Source of the DNA: CAMEON01 sp045531965
GTDB lineage: Bacteria; Bacillota; Clostridia; Oscillospirales; CAG-272
Assembly: GCA_045531965.1 (NCBI GenBank)
Contig: JAZSFA010000030.1
Location: forward strand, 1 to 10,216
Length of the DNA: 10,216 nucleotides
Reading direction: 5' to 3'
Position 1 is the first letter of the stretch. Every line of letters begins with the position of its first letter. A model generated the notes under the pieces. It saw nothing but the letters and a program-made list of their open reading frames with translations. It made no database searches and was not told where the DNA came from. A program made the translations under genes and the position numbers. This document shows, piece after piece, positions 1-4,754 of this stretch.

Positions 1-1
1 G

Positions 2-742
2 GAGATCAAGATCTCGGTGGCCTCCGCCGAAACGCCCGACGAGTGGACGGTGATCTATGAGCAGAGCGGAATCGCCCGTCCCACCACCGAGGTGCCCGTC
101 CTCCGCTTTGACGCCGTCACCGCATCCCGCGTCAGAATCGAGATCTCGGGCGGCAGTCTGTCCGTGGAGCTTTGCGAGATCGAGATCTACAACGATGACG
201 GCTCGATCCCCGCCCCTCCCGCTACTTCCTATGAGGAGTTGGTGCAGGAGAAGGGTGTCAACTACGCCCTGGGCAAGACCCCCATCGCCAGCGGCTCGGC
301 CTACGAGCATACCATTGACGCCTGGGGGCTGGCTTACCTCACCGACGGCAAAAAGCTGTTGACAGGCAAGGACGGCGGCACCAACGGCTGGATGGCCCAG
401 GGTATGCCCAAGAGAGAGTGCGAGCCCGATACCTGCTGGGGCGGTGTGGACCTGGGCGCAACCTATACCGTCAATGAAGTTCATATCTACCCTCGCCAGA
501 ACGGCGGCTATTTCCCCTCCGCCTACGAGATCCAGATCTCCTCGGACGGCGAAACCTGGGAGACGGTCTACTCCATCGACAACGACACCGAGACAAAGGG
601 CGTCGGCCGCTTCATCAAGCTGGATAGCGACAAGCAGGCACGCTTCGTCCGCATCGTCGCCCGTAAGCTGACAGGCAACTATGAGGCCAATCTGGGCGGA
701 TACCTCATGCAGGTCTCCGAGATCGAGGTCTACTGGAACTGA
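2..742 (+). CDS. C-terminal part of a secreted protein with two F5/8 type C (discoidin-like) domains; 5' end outside window
   Basis: The frame is open from base 2, so the gene starts upstream; the GTG at 17 lies inside the protein and is not a credible start. The visible 246 residues hold the tail of one beta-sandwich domain (about 1-65, ending in VELCEIEIYND) and a complete second one (about 86-246). The second shows the usual discoidin hallmarks: NYALGK near the start, WGGVDLG, a VNEVHIYPR strand, YEIQISSDGETWETV, ARFVRI and a terminal SEIEVYW. F5/8 type C domains of this kind (CBM32-like) bind glycans and are typically appended to extracellular glycoside hydrolases or adhesins; the catalytic part is not visible, so the enzyme type is unknown. 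No sortase signal or membrane segment follows, so the mature C-terminus is probably free. A strong terminator follows at 822. The domain call is confident; substrate is not predictable. Confidence 0.85.
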   Translation, partial: EIKISVASAETPDEWTVIYEQSGIARPTTEVPVLRFDAVTASRVRIEISGGSLSVELCEIEIYNDDGSIPAPPATSYEELVQEKGVNYALGKTPIASGSAYEHTIDAWGLAYLTDGKKLLTGKDGGTNGWMAQGMPKRECEPDTCWGGVDLGATYTVNEVHIYPRQNGGYFPSAYEIQISSDGETWETVYSIDNDTETKGVGRFIKLDSDKQARFVRIVARKLTGNYEANLGGYLMQVSEIEVYWN

Positions 743-821
743 TCCGCTCGGTTGAGGTGGATGAGGAGACGGGAAACGGAAACGATTCAAAAGGGTCGTT
801 TTACGTCTCACACCCTCCGCC

Positions 822-857
822 AAAAGAGAGCAAGTCGAACACGACTTGCTCTCTTTT
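822..857 (+). terminator. Perfect 16-bp hairpin terminator after the discoidin-domain gene
   Basis: Bases 822-837 and 842-857 are exact reverse complements separated by the tetraloop AACA. The left arm begins with AAAA and the right arm ends in TTTT, and a further T-rich stretch follows, so it can work in either direction. It lies 80 bp after the stop at 742. A weaker 6-bp hairpin (780-785 with 796-801, followed by a short T-run) precedes it. Confidence 0.85.
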
Positions 858-862
858 ACTTT

Positions 863-890
863 TTCACTCTTCACTCTTCACTTTTCACTT
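863..890. repeat. Tandem heptanucleotide repeat TTCACT(C/T), four units
   Basis: Four uninterrupted 7-base units occupy 863-869, 870-876, 877-883 and 884-890. The first two read TTCACTC and the last two TTCACTT. The tract lies in non-coding DNA just after the terminator hairpin. Short tandem heptamers between genes tend to change copy number by slippage; no function can be assigned here. Confidence 0.8.
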
Positions 891-966
891 GATTCTTAAA
901 AGTTTGGGTAGAGTTTGAATGGAGCTTGGACAGGTGTTCAATTAGAATCCCTCTCTCTCCGCCAGT

Positions 967-1026
967 AAGAACCTAAAACGAACACATGGCATAGCCCGTG
1001 TTTGTCTTAGGTTCTTCTTTTTTGTC
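967..1026 (+). terminator. Long imperfect hairpin followed by a T-tract
   Basis: Bases 967-985 pair with 998-1016 (19 positions with one mismatch and one G-T wobble), and TTCTTTTTTG follows directly. This has the shape of a rightward intrinsic terminator. No open gene precedes it apart from the discoidin-domain gene, which already has its own terminator at 822, so it is either a backup terminator or the end of an unannotated short transcript from about 890-960. Confidence 0.6.
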
Positions 1027-1048
1027 CTTTTTACCCGGTAAGGTTTAT

Positions 1049-1126
1049 AGGCGATTCCAAGTGCCGCTCTGTGCCTTCAGAATCGCCTGTACGGATCGTT
1101 TTACACGATCCATATCTCGATATCGA
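1049..1126. other. Cluster of inverted repeats in a non-coding stretch
   Basis: Three symmetric elements occur in succession: a 9-bp stem (1049-1057 with 1080-1088), a 7-bp stem (1093-1099 with 1105-1111) and the perfect 10-bp palindrome TCGATATCGA at 1117-1126. On the minus strand this stretch also contains a 22-codon ORF (1113-1045), but the nearest purine-rich site (AAGGAG at 1136-1131) is 17 bases away, too far to support translation. The structure suggests a structured RNA or a remnant of a small element. Confidence 0.35.
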
Positions 1127-1145
1127 AATTCTCCTTCCGTCCCGT

Positions 1146-1181
1146 ATAAACAAAACAGCCCCGACTTTCATCGGGACTGTT
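1146..1181 (-). terminator. Leftward intrinsic terminator
   Basis: Bases 1154-1164 pair with 1171-1181 (11 positions, one mismatch, six-base loop). Read on the minus strand the hairpin is followed by TTTTGTTTA, a good U-tract; read on the plus strand it is not. It therefore terminates leftward transcription arriving from the 1217-1435 region, although no convincing gene is seen there. Confidence 0.6.
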
Positions 1182-1216
1182 CCACGTAGGCTTTAAAGAA
1201 AGATATCGATTGCCAA

Positions 1217-1435
1217 TCATAGTTTGGGGTCATCATACATGATAATTTCTCCTAATGGCTCCAACAAACGGGCAAAAACGAAATCTATCCAAAAAGCCGC
1301 CGAGCGTGATCGCGGACGTACGCCCAAGCGGCTCAGCAGGCGACTCCGCGACCGCAGCGAGCCGACTTGTATAAGATAAGCACACGCCAGGGTGCCAAAG
1401 GGCAACTTCACAAGGGAAAGCGGGCGGATTGCACA
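1217..1435 (-). other. GC-rich segment with a 64-codon leftward frame of doubtful coding status
   Basis: A leftward frame runs from a GTG at 1411 to a stop at 1217, ending 36 bases before a leftward terminator. Against its being a gene: there is no ribosome site before the GTG, an in-frame stop lies a few codons upstream, and the translation is Arg/Leu/Ser-rich low-complexity with no recognisable domain. Within it, GGAG lies 8 bases before an ATG that encodes only MYDDPKL before the stop. The DNA also holds a stem (1329-1334 with 1359-1364). The segment abuts the switch to AT-rich DNA at about 1435. It may be a dispersed intergenic element or the remnant of a mobile element edge. Confidence 0.25.
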
Positions 1436-1518
1436 GGATTATATTTTGCCTTTGTTATCATTGAAATAAGTAGATAATGCAGGTTGGGTTGTTTGTTTTG
1501 CATAATAGTATATCTCTA

Positions 1519-1547
1519 TTGCTTTTTCCTTTGTTTTGCTGTATAAT
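1519..1547 (+). promoter_or_regulatory. Sigma-A-like promoter for the LytTR operon
   Basis: TTGCTT at 1519-1524 and a consensus TATAAT at 1542-1547 are separated by exactly 17 bases. Transcription would start near 1554, so the AGGAGG at 1557-1562 would sit almost at the 5' end of the mRNA. A LytTR protein might bind just upstream, but no clear pair of LytTR boxes was identified. Confidence 0.65.
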
Positions 1548-1569
1548 TTAGGTGATAGGAGGACGAAAT

Positions 1570-2007
1570 ATGAAAGTTACAATTGACAAAAATGAATTAC
1601 ATTTAGATCCCGAAATAATTGTAAAATGCAAGGAAATTGACGATGTTCTTCAAGATATTATTTCATATATCGGAATTGCCGACAAAAATATGATTGGTGA
1701 AGTAGATGGAGAAATCTTTTTCATTCCACTTAACAGCATTCTTTATTTCGAATCTGTTGACAAAACTGTATATATTTATACCGAAAAACAGGTTTATAAA
1801 TCTTCAGCAAGGCTCTATATCTTGGAAGAACAGTTGGTTGAAACCTATTTTGCTCGGGTGTCTAAAACAACTATCCTGAACTTAAAAAAGCTTAGCAGCG
1901 TGAAATCAGCCAAAAATGCAAAACTTGAAGGAACACTTGTTAATAAAGAAAAAATACTTATTTCTCGGCAGTACGTTCCGGAGATAAAGAAAAGATTGGG
2001 GGTATAG
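1570..2007 (+). CDS. LytTR-domain DNA-binding regulator, 145 aa
   Basis: Nearly the whole protein from about residue 38 onward is a LytTR DNA-binding domain, recognisable from the run GEIFFIPLNSILYFES, then VYIYT, the FARVSKTTILNLKKL core (the usual F-x-R-x-x-K/R-x-x-x-x-N-L pattern) and a C-terminal LISRQYVPEIKKRL. There is no receiver or other sensory domain; the first ~37 residues are short and featureless, as in stand-alone LytTR regulators paired with membrane proteins. The ATG at 1570 is preferred over the GTG at 1552 because AGGAGG (1557-1562) lies 7 bases before it. Two bases separate its stop from the DUF3021 gene. LytTR regulators next to DUF3021 genes are a recurrent Firmicutes pair in which the membrane protein probably controls the regulator; the target here is unknown and may include its own operon. 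Confidence 0.9.
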   Translation: MKVTIDKNELHLDPEIIVKCKEIDDVLQDIISYIGIADKNMIGEVDGEIFFIPLNSILYFESVDKTVYIYTEKQVYKSSARLYILEEQLVETYFARVSKTTILNLKKLSSVKSAKNAKLEGTLVNKEKILISRQYVPEIKKRLGV

Positions 2008-2009
2008 TT

Positions 2010-2474
2010 ATGTTGAAAAATATTCTTAAAAAAAGTTTTATTGATATATCTGCTTCTTTTATGATTATCTTGATATGCTTTCTTTTTGCCTCGTTCTTCC
2101 CTCATTTTATGAATTACACATCAGCACAACGATTGTTTTTTTACGACCTATTGGTTAGGGCTGTTTTAGGACTTTCGATTATTGCTATATTGGGAATTAT
2201 CTCATATCATTTCATCATGAAAACAGACCGGATTCCCGCCCAAAAATCTGTCCGTCAAGCTATATCTGTACTTGTAATTGCTTTGCTTACGGTTTTCGTT
2301 AATTTGTCTGTTTTTTCTGTAATACCCAAGATGTATGTTTTGATTGGCACAAGCATCATCGGGGTGCTTGGTGTTGTGGGCATGATTGTAGGATTTATTA
2401 TCGAAGATAAAACACGAAAAAAAGATATAGAGGTAATAAACAAGCGCTTGAATGAATTAAATGAAGAACAGTAA
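2010..2474 (+). CDS. DUF3021-type four-helix membrane protein, 154 aa
   Basis: The protein has four predicted transmembrane segments: about residues 11-32 (ISASFMIILICFLFASFF), 47-68 (around AVLGLSIIAILGIISY), 84-105 (VLVIALLTVFVNLSVF) and 110-132 (around LIGTSIIGVLGVVGMIVGF). A charged cytoplasmic tail with KKDIEVINKRLNEL follows. Length, topology and position directly after a LytTR gene fit the DUF3021 family. Biochemical function of the family is not established; by gene pairing it is thought to modulate the partner LytTR regulator. The ATG lies 2 bases after the regulator's stop, with a G-run (1998-2002) as ribosome site inside that gene, so the two are translationally linked. Confidence 0.8.
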   Translation: MLKNILKKSFIDISASFMIILICFLFASFFPHFMNYTSAQRLFFYDLLVRAVLGLSIIAILGIISYHFIMKTDRIPAQKSVRQAISVLVIALLTVFVNLSVFSVIPKMYVLIGTSIIGVLGVVGMIVGFIIEDKTRKKDIEVINKRLNELNEEQ

Positions 2475-2487
2475 AAGGATAATATCA

Positions 2488-3021
2488 ATGAAAAAGTTTA
2501 AGTTTGAACCGCAAAGCTTGCTTTACATGATATCGACATTTTTTTGCTCCTTGTTTTTTGCATATTTCTTGGAGGAATTTGTTCGTTTTTCGGCATTATT
2601 TGAATTGAAATTCTTTACGGAGCGAATCAATACGAATGATCCGTTGGTTTGGGATAAAACCTATGAAATATGTTTTTTAATTTCCTATGTGATCTTTCAT
2701 AGCGTTTTCTCTATCGTATACAAATCAAGGCGTAAAAAGTTTATAAAGGACACAAAAGGCTTGATAACAAAAAAGGATGGACTTATATATCATATCAAGC
2801 ACTATTGGATAAACGATATTGTTATTATCGCCGTTCAAGTTGTGGCATTTTTGATTTTGTTTTTAAGCAAAAATTCTCTTTGCCCTATCGCTATTATTTA
2901 TAGATTTTGCGGCGTTCCGTTTGGACTTGTTATAAGTGCTGTTTTCTTGGTTTCGATACATATTACCCATATTCTTTGGGCGCAGTATAATTGGCGAGTC
3001 AGCCATTATATGCACGAATGA
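2488..3021 (+). CDS. Unrecognised four-helix membrane protein, 177 aa
   Basis: No family is recognised. Four hydrophobic segments are visible: near the N-terminus (STFFCSLFFAYFLEEF), then CFLISYVIFHSVFSIV, IVIIAVQVVAFLILFL and LVISAVFLVSIHITHIL. A basic cytoplasmic stretch (KSRRKKFIKDTKG) follows the second segment. Two starts are possible. The ATG at 2461 overlaps the DUF3021 gene by 14 bases; the ATG at 2488 has AAAAGG (2473-2478) at a usual distance of 9 bases and is chosen. It lies in the same operon as the LytTR pair and ends 15 bases before the next gene. A role as transporter subunit, immunity factor or regulator partner cannot be decided from sequence. Confidence 0.7.
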   Translation: MKKFKFEPQSLLYMISTFFCSLFFAYFLEEFVRFSALFELKFFTERINTNDPLVWDKTYEICFLISYVIFHSVFSIVYKSRRKKFIKDTKGLITKKDGLIYHIKHYWINDIVIIAVQVVAFLILFLSKNSLCPIAIIYRFCGVPFGLVISAVFLVSIHITHILWAQYNWRVSHYMHE

Positions 3022-3036
3022 GAAAGGAGACATACG

Positions 3037-3585
3037 ATGATAGTAATTATTTTGATCGTTTTAATTCCTGTTTTAATAATCGTTATGTCTGCTTCTGTAT
3101 TTTCCTTTATTCACGCATTTATTGACAGAATATCGTTTTATAAACGAATAGAGCAAATCTGCAAAACAAAGAATTATAAAATTACGTTCCAGAGAAAACT
3201 TTTGGCTTCGTTTTTTAGATATTGCGATAAACCGGATGTTATTATTGAAACATCTAACAAAAATTATTTAATCCGATTCATTACTTGTAAAAACAAATCT
3301 TTGTTTTATAATTTTCCCACGCCTGAATGGTATGTTTCGTTTGAAAGAGTGCTTTCAGCACCGATAAACCCTACCGGAAGATTTAAGCACCTACCGCCAT
3401 TTTACAAAAAGTATTACAGTTCAAACGATAATATTGAAAATAAATATGTTATGGTTTTTGCTCCATGTATACCGAAAATATCTTATCTGAAAGATAAAAA
3501 CTCAAAACGAGAATTGGCAGGAAATACAGTTGAAATAGAAGATTGTATTATATATGATTCAAAATACTTTTTAACAAGTATTTAG
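3037..3585 (+). CDS. Membrane-anchored protein of unknown function, 182 aa
   Basis: A single strongly hydrophobic N-terminal segment (about residues 1-28, IVIILIVLIPVLIIVM) anchors a domain of about 150 residues. In that domain the run PDVIIETSNKNYLIRFITCK is notable: hydrophobic strands with a PD..E...Y.I layout. The C-terminal half has VMVFAPCIPKISY and a final EIEDCIIYDSKYFL. From memory this layout resembles a group of uncharacterised Firmicutes membrane proteins, but I cannot confirm it. The E-x-K element of PD-(D/E)xK nucleases is not intact, so a nuclease is not called. AAAGGAGA (3023-3030) lies about 7 bases before the ATG. This is the last gene of the AT-rich operon and converges on the leftward gene at 3688. 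Confidence 0.7.
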   Translation: MIVIILIVLIPVLIIVMSASVFSFIHAFIDRISFYKRIEQICKTKNYKITFQRKLLASFFRYCDKPDVIIETSNKNYLIRFITCKNKSLFYNFPTPEWYVSFERVLSAPINPTGRFKHLPPFYKKYYSSNDNIENKYVMVFAPCIPKISYLKDKNSKRELAGNTVEIEDCIIYDSKYFLTSI

Positions 3586-3632
3586 TTTTCATATATCCGT
3601 AGATGTTTTTTCATCATAGATATATAAAGCAC

Positions 3633-3666
3633 CGCCGAGAGCGACCAATTACGGTTTCTCTCGGCG
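3633..3666 (-). terminator. Hairpin between convergent genes
   Basis: A 9-bp stem, CGCCGAGAG (3633-3641) with CTCTCGGCG (3658-3666), encloses a 16-base loop that can pair further (ACC/GGT). It lies 22 bases past the stop of the leftward gene, and read leftward it is followed by GTGCTTTATATAT, a modest U-rich tail. It probably ends the leftward gene and may also stop the rightward operon, which has in addition an AT-rich hairpin (3591-3597 with 3619-3625, inner GATG/CATC stem). Confidence 0.6.
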
Positions 3667-3687
3667 ATATTACTATGGTTAGTGCAA

Positions 3688-4326
3688 TCAGCCTTGCATG
3701 ACCACATATCTCAGATACTTCTTCTGAATGCTCTTTCTGCGACGCCAGACGGTCGTATTATTGACGTTCTGCATCTGGGCAATGGCTACGAATCCAAGAC
3801 CTGCCATGTAGTAATTCAGCGTTTCGGTTTCGGCAATAGTCAGCTGCATTTTGCTGATGATCGTATCGACCTTGGTATAATCTTCGATCTCATACTGAGT
3901 CTCGAAGTCAATCGAAGCGTCGGCGGGTGAGCACTCTTCGATGCTGATGGTCTTGTAAACGGACAGATACTCCTTCTCGATGTACCTCAACGCGTGACGG
4001 TAGCAAGCAAAGCGGACAGTCAGCAGCTCACCTTTTCGGTTCTGACAGGCCAGATCGTCCAAGTTGTGACCCATGTAGTGGCAGAGGAAGCAGATCACCT
4101 CGGATGCTAAGTCGTAACCGTCCGAGAAAGTCGTGTTGTAATCTCTGTTGCCGTAAATGTCCTCGACCAATCCGGCATACAGCTTGTCAAGCGAACGCGG
4201 ATGGTGTGCGAACCGCATCATTTTTTTGATTGCAGACAGTGCGATGCACTCACCGATGTGCTGGACGTTTTCAGCGGCAATCCTTACGTTTTCGTTTGTG
4301 ATTCTTACTTGGTTTTGGGTTTTCAT
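3688..4326 (-). CDS. Sigma-70/HTH-like protein, 212 aa
   Basis: The C-terminal third (about 150-212) reads like sigma-70 region 4: acidic lead-in, then TIAETETLNYYMAGLGFVAIAQMQNV, then NTTVWRRRKSIQKKYL as a putative recognition helix. The middle (SDGYDLASEVICFLCHYM through RFACYRHALRYIEKEYL) resembles a divergent region 2. Proteins of this shape occur on mobile elements and in Clostridia as sigma-like accessory factors; none of the motifs is strong enough to call it an active sigma factor. GGGAGG lies 8 bases before the ATG, giving a clear start. It stands alone, transcribed opposite to both neighbours, with a repeat-rich leader. Composition is more GC-rich than the AT-rich operon beside it, so it is probably not part of that block. 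Confidence 0.6.
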   Translation of the reverse strand: MKTQNQVRITNENVRIAAENVQHIGECIALSAIKKMMRFAHHPRSLDKLYAGLVEDIYGNRDYNTTFSDGYDLASEVICFLCHYMGHNLDDLACQNRKGELLTVRFACYRHALRYIEKEYLSVYKTISIEECSPADASIDFETQYEIEDYTKVDTIISKMQLTIAETETLNYYMAGLGFVAIAQMQNVNNTTVWRRRKSIQKKYLRYVVMQG

Positions 4327-4329
4327 TTT

Positions 4330-4457
4330 CTATACCTCCCGATTTTCTGAACAGCTTCGCTGTTCGCGAGCCATTTCGGCAGGGTCGGGGGAGCATAGGT
4401 CGGGTGTTGGGTATGCTCATTTGAGGTATAGTGTGCAGATGTCAACGAGAGGTATAG
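4330..4457 (-). promoter_or_regulatory. Leader of the sigma-like gene with hairpins and repeated GAGGTATAG
   Basis: Between the ribosome site and the putative promoter area are a compact hairpin (GAACAGC/GCTGTTC, 4349-4365, three-base loop) and an inverted repeat GAGCATA/TATGCTC (4391-4397 with 4412-4418). The 9-mer GAGGTATAG occurs twice on the plus strand (4423-4431 and 4449-4457, 26 bases apart), and GGAGGTATAG occurs in opposite orientation as the gene's own ribosome site (4339-4330). On the minus strand TTGACA lies between the two 9-mers, but no good -10 is found 17 bases on. The arrangement suggests operator sites, possibly autoregulatory. Confidence 0.4.
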
Positions 4458-4491
4458 ATTGCTTTCAGTACACGAAAAAATATTGCATTTG

Positions 4492-4525
4492 GATAAAGAA
4501 AAAGCCAAGTATTGCTACTTGACTT
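4492..4525 (-). terminator. Leftward terminator-like hairpin
   Basis: Bases 4502-4511 pair with 4516-4525 (10 positions, one mismatch, loop TTGC). Read leftward the stem is followed by TTTTTCTTTATC, a good U-tract. It would stop leftward transcription entering from the 4525-4755 gap before it reaches the sigma-like gene. No leftward gene is convincing in that gap. Confidence 0.5.
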
Positions 4526-4572
4526 TCTCGGTGATTATTTCATTTTTCAGCGATAATTTTTCACTTAAACGG

Positions 4573-4600
4573 TTGACAGCTGCGAGAGCTATGCTACACT
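4573..4600 (+). promoter_or_regulatory. Possible upstream promoter (consensus -35, extended -10)
   Basis: A perfect TTGACA at 4573-4578 is followed after 16 bases by TACACT (4595-4600) with TGC directly before it, giving an extended -10. Transcription would begin near 4607, about 150 bases before the 789-residue membrane protein gene. Between here and that gene there is no convincing ORF. Confidence 0.45.
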
Positions 4601-4686
4601 GGACACGGACGAAAGGCAAAAATCGGGGACTAAAGCAAAATGATTCTTCCTGATTTGGTTTTACACAACATTTCCTTTCAAACATA

Positions 4687-4715
4687 TTGAAAAAAAGCAT
4701 GTATTATGTTATAAT
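4687..4715 (+). promoter_or_regulatory. Promoter of the membrane-bound LuxR-type regulator gene
   Basis: TTGAAA (4687-4692) and consensus TATAAT (4710-4715) are spaced by 17 bases. Transcription would start near 4722, giving a leader of about 33 bases before the ATG at 4755 with GAGG at 4744-4747. Confidence 0.7.
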
Positions 4716-4754
4716 TAAGCCAATGATGATGTTTGTGAAAGACGAGGTGTATAC

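Noticed and set aside
1045..1113. 22-codon minus-strand frame beginning MDRVKRSVQ
   Set aside because: The AAGGAG site is 17 bases from the ATG and the frame consists largely of hairpin arms; coding is not supported.
998..1189. 63-codon plus-strand frame across the hairpin cluster
   Set aside because: It begins inside a terminator stem, has no ribosome site and runs through three inverted repeats.
1435..3640. Search for direct-repeat attachment sites flanking the AT-rich island
   Set aside because: No convincing pair of matching direct repeats was seen by eye at the two edges, so no att sites or integrative element are claimed.
4515..4700. 61-codon minus-strand frame upstream of the regulator
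   Set aside because: It overlaps promoter-like sequences and ends in a terminator hairpin; no ribosome site or domain was found.
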